64,000 nucleotides of DNA. It comes from Paraburkholderia lycopersici (GTDB lineage Bacteria > Pseudomonadota > Gammaproteobacteria > Burkholderiales > Burkholderiaceae). Shown piece by piece: positions 7,814 to 15,563 of this stretch. The DNA lies in contig NZ_FMYQ01000024.1 of the NCBI RefSeq assembly GCF_900096975.1, positions 58,161 to 122,160 of the forward strand, read 5' to 3'. The translations under genes were made by a program, and so were the position numbers. Positions within the stretch are counted from its first letter, which is position 1, and each line of letters starts with the position of its first letter. The notes under the pieces were generated by a model. It had not been told where the DNA came from, did not search any database, and saw only the letters and a list, made by a program, of their open reading frames with translations.

Positions 7814-8263
7814 ATGCACATTGGAAAAATCAGCACCCAGCCCGTCGAAACCTGCACGGGCGATTGCAGCGCGCTAACGTTGGCCGAGCGCATGCGCCAC
7901 ACCCATGTGGGCGACATCGTGGTGGTCGAGTATCGCAATGGCGAGGCCGTGCCGGTTGGGCTGGTGACGGATCGCGATCTCGTTGTCGCAGTGATGGCGA
8001 GCGGCGAAGATGCCGACCAGTTCACGGCGGGACAGATCATGTCGCGCGGACTGATCGTGGTGTCGGAGACCGACGAAATCGGTGTGGCGCTCGACGAAAT
8101 GCGTCGTTCGGGAGTGCGCCGCCTGCCGGTCGTCGACGATTCGGGCCGCCTCACCGGCATCGTCGCGCTCGACGATATCGTGGAATACCTCGCCTCGTTG
8201 CTCAGCGGTATCGCTGAAGTCAGCAAACTGCAAAGAATGGAAGAGCAACGTTTTCGCACGTAA
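7814..8263 (+). CDS. Tandem CBS-domain protein
   Basis: A 149-residue protein made of two CBS domains and little else. The first covers about residues 8-65 (TLAERMRHTHVGDIVVVE...VGLVTDRDLVVAVMA) and the second about 75-130 (MSRGLIVVSETDEIGVALDEMRRSGVRRLPVVDDSGRLTGIVALDDI). Stand-alone CBS pairs bind adenine nucleotides (AMP, ATP, NADH or SAM) and regulate partners or sense energy state. The start is fixed by CAGGAGGACAATC before ATG 7814. An exact copy of the first FNR/ANR box lies upstream. CBS pairs are frequent in low-oxygen and starvation regulons, which fits this neighbourhood. Partner unknown. Confidence 0.88.
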   Translation: MHIGKISTQPVETCTGDCSALTLAERMRHTHVGDIVVVEYRNGEAVPVGLVTDRDLVVAVMASGEDADQFTAGQIMSRGLIVVSETDEIGVALDEMRRSGVRRLPVVDDSGRLTGIVALDDIVEYLASLLSGIAEVSKLQRMEEQRFRT

Positions 8264-8341
8264 CCATAGATAAGCCCTCCCCGTAAACCGGAGACATTTC
8301 GCTTCCCGCACTACGCCACCAGGGTTGCGCCGATTTGCTTG

Positions 8342-8374
8342 CATGAAATTGCTATGATATTTTTTCATGAAATT
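8342..8374. promoter_or_regulatory. AT-rich repeated motif upstream of the oxidase-regulator operon
   Basis: CATGAAATT occurs at 8342-8350 and again at 8366-8374, 24 bp apart, the second within the palindrome TTTCATGAAA (8363-8372). TATGAT at 8353-8358 could be a -10 element. The placement 30-60 bp before the flavoprotein start suggests an operator, perhaps for the XRE-cupin regulator at 9707. Confidence 0.4.
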
Positions 8375-8403
8375 TCAAATGCAAATATTCACGGACGCTC
8401 CCT

Positions 8404-9693
8404 ATGTTTGCCGAATCGACTTGTCATATCGAGAGCTACTACGCCCGTCAATGGCAAGGCGCGCTGCCCGAGCGCCCCGCACTGGCGGGCGATTGCCGCG
8501 TGGACGTGCTGGTTGTGGGAGCAGGCTTCAGCGGCCTGCACACCGCCTTGCGGCTGGCGCTGGCCGGCCGGCGCGTAGCGGTCGTGGAAGCGAGCCGCGT
8601 GGCGTGGGCCGCGTCAGGACGAAACGGCGGGCAGGCGCTCCTCGGCTGGTCGTGCGACATGCCGCCGTTCGAGCAGGCGTTAGGCGTCGAGGGCGCGCGC
8701 GAACTGTGGGACAGCATGCGCTGGGCAGCCGCAGAAGTGCGCGAGTTGCCGGCGCGGCACGGCTTCGACATCGACTACCGGCCGGGCAGCCTTTGGGCGG
8801 CGGTCAGGCGTTCGCGCGTGGGCATGCTCGAAGCCGCGCGCGACGAGGCGGCGCACAAGTGGGGCTACGATGGTCTGCGCTTCATTCCGGAGGCCGAGAT
8901 GCCGGAGTGGATCGGCAGCCGCCGTTATCGCGCGGCGCTCTACGATCCCGAGGCGGGGCATCTCGATCCGCTCAAGCTCGCGCTCGGCCTTGCGGCCGCC
9001 ATCGAGCGCGCGGGCGGCGTCATCTTCGAGCAAAGCCGCGTGCTGACGTATCGCGAAACCCCAAATGGCTATGTGGCGAGCACGCGCGAGGGCACGGTGC
9101 GCGCCGCGACACTGGTGCTGGCCTGCAACGCCTATATCGACCGGCTCGACAGCGAACTGTCGAGCCGCGTGCTGCCCGTGGGCACCTGGCAGGTCGCCAC
9201 GCGCAGGCTCGACCCCGAGCTTGCGCGATCGCTGCTGCCGCGCAACAGTTGCGTGATCGACAATCAGTTCGTGCCCGACTACTTTCGGCTGAGCCCCGAT
9301 CGCCGCTTGCTGTTCGGTGGCGCATGCACGTACCTCGGCGGCATACCGAAGGACATCGGCGCAGCGATCCGACCGAGTCTCGAGCGAGCGTTTGCGCAAC
9401 TGCGCGGCGTCGAGTTCGAGTACGCGTGGGGCGGTCATATCGACATCAGCATCCGCCGCACGCCCGACGTGGGCCATGACCGCAATCGCTACTGGCTGCA
9501 AGGCTTTTCCGGACACGGCATCCTGCCGACGCTCGCGGCGGCGCGCGCCGTCGCCGATGCGATTCTCGGCGAGACGCGCTTGCTCTCGCTCTACGAGCGC
9601 ATTCATAATCCGCGCTTCCCGGGCGGCGAGCGCTTCGCCGCGCCGCTCGAGGCGCTGGGCAAGTTGTGGTATCGCCTGCGCGATGTGGTGTGA
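8404..9693 (+). CDS. FAD-dependent amine oxidase-type oxidoreductase (PuuB/DadA-like)
   Basis: A 429-residue flavoprotein of the DAO family. The dinucleotide-binding motif VDVLVVGAGFSGLHTALRLALAGRRVAVVEA covers about residues 34-64, followed by AWAASGRNGGQ, typical of gamma-glutamylputrescine oxidase (PuuB/OrdL). Near the C-terminus WGGHIDISIRRTPDVG and GFSGHGILPTLAAARAVADAI complete the FAD site. It should oxidise a secondary or gamma-glutamylated amine to aldehyde with FAD. The next gene, 13 bp downstream, is an XRE-cupin regulator of the PuuR type, so the pair looks like a small polyamine or amino-acid unit. No puuA, puuC or puuD homologue lies in the window. The start lacks a strong Shine-Dalgarno site. 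The substrate is not proven. Confidence 0.82.
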   Translation: MFAESTCHIESYYARQWQGALPERPALAGDCRVDVLVVGAGFSGLHTALRLALAGRRVAVVEASRVAWAASGRNGGQALLGWSCDMPPFEQALGVEGARELWDSMRWAAAEVRELPARHGFDIDYRPGSLWAAVRRSRVGMLEAARDEAAHKWGYDGLRFIPEAEMPEWIGSRRYRAALYDPEAGHLDPLKLALGLAAAIERAGGVIFEQSRVLTYRETPNGYVASTREGTVRAATLVLACNAYIDRLDSELSSRVLPVGTWQVATRRLDPELARSLLPRNSCVIDNQFVPDYFRLSPDRRLLFGGACTYLGGIPKDIGAAIRPSLERAFAQLRGVEFEYAWGGHIDISIRRTPDVGHDRNRYWLQGFSGHGILPTLAAARAVADAILGETRLLSLYERIHNPRFPGGERFAAPLEALGKLWYRLRDVV

Positions 9694-9706
9694 CGGAGAA
9701 ACCGCC

Positions 9707-10264
9707 ATGGACAGGCAGGACGAAATAGAAGGCCTCGCGATCCTGATTCGCGATCTGCGCAAACACAAGAAGGTGACGCTCGCCGATCTCGCGAGAAAAA
9801 TCGGCCGCTCGGTGGGCTTTCTTTCCCAGGTCGAACGCGGCCTGTCACGGCCCACGGTGGCCGACCTCACGGCCATCGGCGAAGCGCTGCAGACGCCCAC
9901 CACCTATTTCTACAGCGTGAGCATGCCGCGCACGTTGCCGTGGGTCACGCGGCCCGGCGAGCGGCGCACGCTCTACTATGGCGGCGGCATTACAGACGTG
10001 CTGGCGTCGCCGAGCATGTCGTCGGGTTTTTCGATGCTGGAAAGCCGGCTCGATCCTGGCGCGACGAGCGGCGCGCGTCCCGTGTACGACAGCGACGAAC
10101 AGGGCGGCTTCGTACTGGAGGGCGAACTGACCATCTGGCTGGAGGACAACGACGAGCCGGTGACGCTGCGCCCCAACGACAGCTTCCAGTTGCCGGCGCG
10201 TTGCCGCTTTCGCTACGCCAACCTTACCGACGAACCGGCCCGCGTGCTGTGGGTCTTTACCTGA
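9707..10264 (+). CDS. XRE-cupin transcriptional regulator (PuuR-like)
   Basis: A 185-residue regulator. Residues about 13-66 form an XRE helix-turn-helix (RDLRKHKKVTLADLARKIGRSVGFLSQVERGLSRPTVADL, in shortened form). Residues about 110-184 form a cupin effector domain (DEQGGFVLEGELTIWLEDNDEPVTLRPNDSFQLPA). This layout is that of PuuR and related regulators of polyamine or amino-acid use. It directly follows the FAD oxidase gene (13 bp) with GGAG 11 nt before the ATG, and is probably in the same operon, giving product-linked autoregulation. The AT-rich repeat at 8342-8374 is a candidate operator. Frames starting upstream of 9707 overlap the oxidase and are not used. Confidence 0.85.
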   Translation: MDRQDEIEGLAILIRDLRKHKKVTLADLARKIGRSVGFLSQVERGLSRPTVADLTAIGEALQTPTTYFYSVSMPRTLPWVTRPGERRTLYYGGGITDVLASPSMSSGFSMLESRLDPGATSGARPVYDSDEQGGFVLEGELTIWLEDNDEPVTLRPNDSFQLPARCRFRYANLTDEPARVLWVFT

Positions 10265-10824
10265 GCCGGGTTGCCAGGTGGGAGCGCATTGCCTCGCCTT
10301 GCTTCGCCCTATCGGGTCAATAATATGCATGGCTAATTAACTGCGCCGCGGGCCGCGCAACGCCTTGTCGTCTTTTGCGTTGTGCGACTGAAAGGAGCGA
10401 TGGCGAGCGGACCGGCTCCCACGCCGGCCTCAATCGCAACGCCGGAAGTGCGCTCCGGCCCGGGTGGCTGCCCCGGTCCTCGCGGCAAACGCGATGCGAC
10501 GGCCTGGATGAGAAGCTTCTTTTTATAACTTAATCAATGCCGATTCCGGGCATAGGGCGTGCGCCAGGCGCACGAATCGTTCCGGCGCTGACCGCGCCGG
10601 GCGCGCATATTGTCGTTTTTGTGCCTATTTGCCGGTTTTTTACGTGGTTTTGTCTACACGCTGACTTCGTGGTGTGCTATGGATTCGCTTTCCGCCGAAC
10701 AGGCGCGGAGCGCAAGACATGTGCCGGCCGGCGGGTGAACGCGTTTCCATATGCAACGCGATTTGCCTGTTTCGCCCGCGTGAGGTAGGGTATGCAGGTT
10801 TTCTCAACTCAACACAGGTAGCAG
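10265..10824. other. Gene-free stretch upstream of HU
   Basis: 560 bp without a convincing gene. It should hold the HU promoter and leader. A 42-codon frame at 10400-10528 has GGAG only 2 nt before its ATG, too close to be persuasive. A small hairpin (GCCGGA / TCCGGC, 10441-10459) has no U-tract. Confidence 0.5.
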
Positions 10825-11103
10825 ATGAACAAACAGGAACTCATTGACGCAGTCGCCGCAAGCACGGGCGAGACCAAGGCAGCCACCGGCGCAGCTATCG
10901 ACGCGATCCTCGACGTCGTCACGCGTGCGGTCACCTCGGGTGACTCGGTGCAGCTCGTCGGCTTCGGCTCGTTCTCGACCGGCCAGCGTGCCGCTCGCGT
11001 GGGCCGTAACCCGGCCACGGGCGAAGAGATCCAGATTGCCGCCGCCAAAACGGTGAAGTTCACCGCCGGCAAGGCATTCAAGGACGCCGTCAACGCGTCG
11101 TGA
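10825..11103 (+). CDS. hup: HU-family histone-like DNA-binding protein
   Basis: A 92-residue nucleoid protein of normal HU length. MNKQELIDAVA begins the N-terminal helical dimerisation part. The DNA-binding arms contain the family signature GFGSFSTGQRAARVGRNPATG, and the C-terminal helix is FKDAVNAS. It should act as a dimer that bends and compacts DNA. An AGG motif precedes the ATG. The gene is monocistronic, followed by a strong intrinsic terminator at 11275-11306. HU and IHF are told apart by the arm sequence; the RNPATGEEI core and the lack of IHF-specific residues favour HU. Confidence 0.95.
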   Translation: MNKQELIDAVAASTGETKAATGAAIDAILDVVTRAVTSGDSVQLVGFGSFSTGQRAARVGRNPATGEEIQIAAAKTVKFTAGKAFKDAVNAS

Positions 11104-11274
11104 TGCGACGTCCGCCGTCATGGCGGATGTGCGTGCCGCCGGCCTGGCCGGCGGGCAATTCAAGCGGCGCGGCTTTGGCCGCGCGCTGCATCACGCCAGG
11201 AAGGCGGTTCGCATTCGGGCGCGTGGCGTCGAGCCGCGTGCCCGAACGTGCGAGGCGGGGCAACGCCCCGGCAA

Positions 11275-11306
11275 GCCGGCATGCTCCCATGCCGGCCGCT
11301 TTTTTT
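11275..11306 (+). terminator. Intrinsic terminator after HU
   Basis: Stem GCCGGCATG / CATGCCGGC with a CTCC loop, followed by CGC and a run of seven T. It may also serve as an end point for the convergent GGDEF gene at 11347. Confidence 0.85.
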
Positions 11307-11346
11307 CTTGCCGCTTTTCATACGTTGTCCGAAGCGTTTGCGTGTT

Positions 11347-12849
11347 TCACGCGTCGCGCGCGGTGTCGGCTTCCAGCGATACACGGCTGTTTTCGTTGCG
11401 ACGGCGCTTGGCTTCGTACATCGCCGCATCGGCCTGGCGCAACATCGCTTCCACGTTTTCGCCTTCTTCGCAGCTCGCAAAACCCATCGAAAAACTCAGC
11501 TTCGGTCCGCCGTAGAACTGGTTGTTCAGTTCGATGAGCTTGCTGATGCTGTCCATGATGTTCTCGGCATCGCGCTCGTCTGCGCCGGGCATCAGCACGG
11601 CAAATTCGTCGCCGCCAATGCGCGCAGCCTGATACGGCTTCTGGATCGCCTTTGCAAGCACTTCGCCCGCGCGGCGCAGCAATGCGTCGCCGGCGGCGTG
11701 CCCGAGCTGGTCGTTCACCGTCTTGAGGTTGTCCATATCGACGACGATCGCGCTCACCGGGAACGGCCCCTTGCGCTCCAGACGATTGAGTTCGTCCACG
11801 TAGAACGAGCGATTCTTCAGCTTCGTGAGCACGTCATGCTTGCCGAGGAATTCCAGGTAGGCCTCCGCTTTCTTGCGCGCCGTGATGTCGGTGAGCGCGA
11901 GCAGCACGAGATCCCATTGCGCTTCATGGCCCGGAAACACGGAAAACTGCAGATGCACGTTGATTTCGCTGCCGTCGAGCGCATAGTTCATGACTTCGCG
12001 CTGCTGAAAGAGGCGGCCTTCCCATAGATCGAGCAGTTGCTCGCGGAAATGCGGGCGCATTTCGTCGCGGAACACTTCGGGCAGGCGCGCGAGCAGCGTG
12101 GCCTTGTCGGGCGCGCGAAACATGCCGAGCGTGTAGTGGTTCACGTCGAGCACCTGGATTTCGCTCATGCAACGCTCGACGAATTCGGGGTGAACGTCGG
12201 TGAAAGTACGAAAGTCGACGATGCCTTGCTCGCGTACTTCGTCGAGCAGTTCGCGAATGGCCGAGAAGTTTTCGACCCACAGCGAAACCGGCGCGTGCTC
12301 GAAAATGCCGAGCGCGTATTGTTCGCTCGCGGCTGCGCGATGGCGCGCTTCTTCGAGCGCCGAGACGTCTTCGATCGCCACGAGCACGCGGCTCCAGTCG
12401 GCTTCATGGCCCGGCAGGATCACGCCGCGCAGCAGAATGTCCATGCGCCGGCCGCGCAGCGTGTAGTTCACGCTCTTGCTCTCGAAGGTGGCATGGCCGG
12501 CCCACATCCGTTCGAGTTCGCCCACGTGCGCCTGGAACATGTCGTCGCGCAGCACCGCGGGAAGATGCGCGGCAAGCTCTTCATAGTCGCGCGCGCCATA
12601 AAGCTCCAGCGTATGCCGGTTGACCTTGAGCACGCGGATGCAGGACGAACATTCGGCCACGCGGCGCGGATCCTCTTCGAGAAAGCGCCGCAGGTCGGTG
12701 ACGCCGGCCGCGCGCCAGCGCTCGAAGAGCGCCCTCAGCTGGCTATAGTCTTCGAGCCACAACGAAGTGGGCGTCACGTCGAAGAAGTCGAGCAGGTCGA
12801 CGCCCATGTTGGCAAAGCTGGCCGCTGTGGCCGGGGTGCCTTGTTGCAT
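11347..12849 (-). CDS. Diguanylate cyclase with two tandem PAS-like sensor domains
   Basis: A 500-residue soluble protein. The C-terminal GGDEF domain (about residues 325-485) has an intact active site IGGDEFAVL and begins with DVLTKLKNRSFYVDELNRL, so c-di-GMP synthesis is likely. The N-terminal 310 residues are two related PAS-like units. Each begins with a TSLWLEDYS/VSLWVENFS motif and contains a V(K/D)VN(R/H)(H/Y)TL motif, a Y(T/A)L(R/D)G segment and FPGHEA(D/Q)W or equivalent. They look like an internal duplication. There is no signal peptide or membrane helix, so it senses something in the cytoplasm. The start at 12849 is the first ATG preceding conserved sequence; the Shine-Dalgarno site is weak. 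It is convergent with HU across a terminator. Confidence 0.87.
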   Translation of the reverse strand: MQQGTPATAASFANMGVDLLDFFDVTPTSLWLEDYSQLRALFERWRAAGVTDLRRFLEEDPRRVAECSSCIRVLKVNRHTLELYGARDYEELAAHLPAVLRDDMFQAHVGELERMWAGHATFESKSVNYTLRGRRMDILLRGVILPGHEADWSRVLVAIEDVSALEEARHRAAASEQYALGIFEHAPVSLWVENFSAIRELLDEVREQGIVDFRTFTDVHPEFVERCMSEIQVLDVNHYTLGMFRAPDKATLLARLPEVFRDEMRPHFREQLLDLWEGRLFQQREVMNYALDGSEINVHLQFSVFPGHEAQWDLVLLALTDITARKKAEAYLEFLGKHDVLTKLKNRSFYVDELNRLERKGPFPVSAIVVDMDNLKTVNDQLGHAAGDALLRRAGEVLAKAIQKPYQAARIGGDEFAVLMPGADERDAENIMDSISKLIELNNQFYGGPKLSFSMGFASCEEGENVEAMLRQADAAMYEAKRRRNENSRVSLEADTARDA

Positions 12850-13328
12850 GTTGGTTGGATGTAAGGGAGCGGGCTTGCGGCGGGCTGCGCCGCAGGAATA
12901 ACCGAATCCTGGCACACCTTGGGGCGCATGTGAGCGTCGATCATGCAGATGCAACGCCGCTGCGGCAGCGGATGTGACCGATTAGTCGTGCAGTAAACCC
13001 CTGTGAATAACGGCAGGCTCGCAGCCGGACTTTAGGGTGGCTGCGCGCGGTGCGAGGCTGCGCATCGGATGGCGCGCGGCCATGAGGCGATGAAAGGGGC
13101 GCCCCATGACCGCCTGTGAGAGCGAAGCGCTGAAATTCGCCGGCTAGTGCAGGGGGGCAGGGGAGCAGGGGATCGAACAGCGCATGCGTCGCGCTGAAGT
13201 CGATTGGCGTCGATCCCGTGCCCGGCGGCTTCCTGCATTTCATCGAGGAAGCGGAGTGCTTCGGCAAGCGCGAGCCGCGGCTCGAAACGGCTCGACGCGC
13301 GTTTTAAGGCGCGCCGGTGCGGCGCTTC
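12850..13328. other. Gene-free stretch
   Basis: 480 bp between the GGDEF gene start and the DUF427 gene stop. I see no convincing gene, repeat or terminator. It should contain the GGDEF promoter. Confidence 0.5.
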
Positions 13329-13706
13329 TCAGGCTAGCGTTTCGATCGAATCGACGCGGTCGGGGTAGAACGCGAGATGGTCCTTGATTGACGCCACGGC
13401 TTCGTGCGGCGTCTCGTAGGTCCAGATCGCGTTCACGGCGCGCTCGCCGCCGGGTGTGATCGAATAGTACGAAGCCTCCCCCTTGTACGGGCACCAGCTC
13501 TTGTGCGCCGTGCGCGAGAGCATTGTCATGTCGGCGTCCTCGCGCGGCACATAGAACACCGCGGGATAGTTCGCCTCGCGCAGCACCAGGGCGCGCCGCG
13601 TGTCGGCGACGACGCGGCCGCCCGCTTTCACCACGACGCGCGCGTGTGCCGCTTCTGTCGTGATCGGATGATCGGGGCCGGGAATCTTGACGGTCCTTGT
13701 GTCCAT
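13329..13706 (-). CDS. DUF427 domain protein
   Basis: A 125-residue protein that is entirely a DUF427 domain. The recognisable parts are RVVVKAGGRVVADTRRAL, YPAVFYVPREDADM, the WCPYKGEASYYSI signature and the C-terminal IWTYETPHEAV...IKDHLAFYPDRVD. The family is widespread and lacks a settled function; structures show a small beta-rich fold. It is cytoplasmic. The ATG at 13706 is chosen because GGAGGAA lies 6 nt upstream; the upstream extension is proline/arginine-rich and unlikely to be translated. No operon partner is visible. Confidence 0.88.
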   Translation of the reverse strand: MDTRTVKIPGPDHPITTEAAHARVVVKAGGRVVADTRRALVLREANYPAVFYVPREDADMTMLSRTAHKSWCPYKGEASYYSITPGGERAVNAIWTYETPHEAVASIKDHLAFYPDRVDSIETLA

Positions 13707-13961
13707 GACGGGTTCCTCCGGGACGGGTGGGACGATTCGACGCGCCATGCGTCGCGGCGCGCTGTTGCCGGCGTGCGGGCGCATAGTCGAATACATCATA
13801 TGCAATTGCCGATTAACTGGTAGGGGAAAGCGCTGCGTGCTGATTCAATGAGCGAACGACCCCGCTCGACGCACGGGCGGCGAAAGTTACGCGATAGCGC
13901 CATGCGCGTTCGCACTTCATGTCTTCATTCGCACCTTCATTTACCCGCTGCAGGATCACTG

Positions 13962-15077
13962 ATGAGTCTCGACATTTTCTGGTTCTTGCCGACTTCGGGC
14001 GACACCCGCTACCTCGGCAAATCCGATTTCGGCCGCGCGCCGACCAACGCTTATATGCGCCAGATCGCCGTTACCGCCGAAGAACTCGGCTACGACGGTC
14101 TGCTCATTCCCACAGGCAGCAGTTGCCTCGACCCTTGGGTGACGGCTGCGAGCCTGGCGCCCGTCACGCAGCGCATCAAACTACTGGTCGCGTTGCGGAC
14201 TTCGCTGGGCGGACCGACCGCCTCCGCGCGCCAGGCGGCCACGCTCGACCAGGCGCTGAACGGCCGCTTGCTGCTCAACGTCGTGCCGGGCGGCGACGCC
14301 ACGGAGCTTGCGGCAGACGGCATTTTTCTCGCGCACGACGAGCGATACGATGCCGCCGACGAGTTCCTCACGATCTGGCGCGACCTGTTGCGCGGCGAGA
14401 CCGTGAACTACGAAGGCAAGCATCTGCGCGTACAGGGCGCGCAGAATTTTCACGCGCCGGTGCAGACGCCGCATCCGCCGCTCTATTTCGGCGGTTCGTC
14501 GCCGGCGGCGCACGAACTGGCGGCGAAGCACGTGGACGCTTATCTCACCTGGGGCGAGCCGCCCGAGGCCGTGGCGCAGAAGTTCGCTGACATTCGCGCG
14601 CGGGCGGCGCGCCATGGACGCACGCTCAAGCTCGGCGTGCGCCTGCACGTGATCGTGCGCGAAACGAACGATGAAGCGTGGGCCGCCGCCGAGCGCCTCA
14701 TCAGCAAGCTCGACGACGAGGACATCCGCCGCGCCCAGGAAAACTACGCGCGCATGGATTCCGTGGGCCAGCGCCGGATGGCCGAGCTGCACGGCGGCAG
14801 CCGCGACAAGCTGGAAATCAGCCCGAACCTGTGGGCAGGCGTGGGTCTCGTGCGCGGCGGCGCAGGCACGGCGCTCGTGGGCGACCCGCAGACGGTGGCG
14901 GCGCGGCTCAAGGAGTACGTGGATGCGGGCGCGGACAGCTTCGTGCTCTCCGGTTATCCGCACCTCGAAGAGGCAATCCGCTTTGCTGAACTCGTGTTCC
15001 CGTTGCTGCCCGGCAAGAAACCGGTGACGCTGCGCGACCAGAACCTGACGGGCGGCGCGTTCGACGTGCGCGCGTGA
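13962..15077 (+). CDS. ssuD: FMNH2-dependent alkanesulfonate monooxygenase
   Basis: A 371-residue enzyme of the bacterial luciferase-like family. It cleaves alkanesulfonates with FMNH2 and O2 to aldehyde and sulfite for sulfur supply. Diagnostic parts are MSLDIFWFLPTSGDTRYLG, the RPDLIIR-equivalent VALRTSLGGPTASARQAATLDQ, GRLLLNVVPGGD, LYFGGSSPAAHELAAKHVD and, late, NLWAGVGLVRGGAGTALVGDP. Length is close to E. coli SsuD. The ATG at 13962 follows AGGA about 8 nt upstream; the frame extends upstream but into arginine-rich sequence. No ssuE (flavin reductase) or ssuABC is adjacent. A TauD and ABC transporter lie beyond the hipBA module. A perfect 7-bp hairpin (15088-15109) without U-tract follows the stop. 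Confidence 0.93.
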   Translation: MSLDIFWFLPTSGDTRYLGKSDFGRAPTNAYMRQIAVTAEELGYDGLLIPTGSSCLDPWVTAASLAPVTQRIKLLVALRTSLGGPTASARQAATLDQALNGRLLLNVVPGGDATELAADGIFLAHDERYDAADEFLTIWRDLLRGETVNYEGKHLRVQGAQNFHAPVQTPHPPLYFGGSSPAAHELAAKHVDAYLTWGEPPEAVAQKFADIRARAARHGRTLKLGVRLHVIVRETNDEAWAAAERLISKLDDEDIRRAQENYARMDSVGQRRMAELHGGSRDKLEISPNLWAGVGLVRGGAGTALVGDPQTVAARLKEYVDAGADSFVLSGYPHLEEAIRFAELVFPLLPGKKPVTLRDQNLTGGAFDVRA

Positions 15078-15190
15078 GCAATGGCGGGCCGTGCGCAAGT
15101 GAGCACGGCAACGCGCGAAAACCGGGTTCCCGGCATGTTGTGAGGCACAGGCAGAAAGTGCGCAGCGTGCCGGCCGCTCGGTCGTTGATT

Positions 15191-15283
15191 ATTCCTGTGA
15201 GCGATATTCCAGATTTATTCGTGTGAGCGATATTCGCAAGATATTCTCCACAGGCATATAATCGGTTTATGCCTCACAGGAAT
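15191..15283. promoter_or_regulatory. hipBA promoter with array of HipB-type half-sites
   Basis: ATTCCTGTGAG (15191-15201) and ATTCGTGTGAG (15217-15227) are direct repeats 26 bp apart, both followed by CGATATTC. CTCACAGGAAT (15273-15283) is the exact inverted copy of the first, and CTCCACAGG (15246-15254) is an imperfect fourth. TATAAT at 15257-15262 is a perfect -10 inside the array. The layout fits autorepression by a HipB dimer array. Confidence 0.7.
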
Positions 15284-15288
15284 ATCCC

Positions 15289-15561
15289 ATGAAGATCATC
15301 GTCCAGACGCCCGGCGGGCTCGGCGAGATTCTGCAATCGGCCCGCAAGGCGCGCGGCATGACCCAGGCGCAGGCCGCGGCGCATCTCGGCATCGGCCAGC
15401 CGCGTCTTTCCGCGCTCGAAACCACGGGCACGGCAGGTCTCTCGCTCGAACAGATGCTCGCACTCTTCGCGCTCTACGAGCTCGAGCTCTGCGTGCAGTC
15501 GCGCGAAGCGCCGGCCACGGGCAAGGGCGGCTCTGCTGGCGCGGCCGCGCCGGAGTGGTAA
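15289..15561 (+). CDS. hipB: HipB-type antitoxin, XRE family
   Basis: A 90-residue DNA-binding protein. The helix-turn-helix spans about residues 10-62 (LGEILQSARKARGMTQAQAAAHLGIGQPRLSALE, then LSLEQMLALFALYELEL). This is the HipB arrangement: it represses the operon and neutralises HipA. The C-terminus is short and glycine/alanine-rich (KGGSAGAAAPEW). The hipA start codon is 2 nt after the stop, as in other hipBA pairs. The promoter region has four related half-sites (see separate entry). The ATG is preceded by CAGGAAT. Confidence 0.9.
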   Translation: MKIIVQTPGGLGEILQSARKARGMTQAQAAAHLGIGQPRLSALETTGTAGLSLEQMLALFALYELELCVQSREAPATGKGGSAGAAAPEW

Positions 15562-15563
15562 CG

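Noticed and set aside
10441..10459. GCCGGA/TCCGGC hairpin as a terminator
   Set aside because: The stem is only 6 bp, with a 7-nt loop and no U-tract.
10400..10528. A 42-codon ORF with AAAGGAG before its ATG
   Set aside because: The Shine-Dalgarno site is only 2 nt from the ATG, the protein is low in complexity, and nothing suggests conservation.
15191..15283. Reading the hipBA repeats as a small CRISPR-like array
   Set aside because: The repeats are 11-19 bp, only two are direct, and one is inverted. They flank a promoter, as operator sites do.
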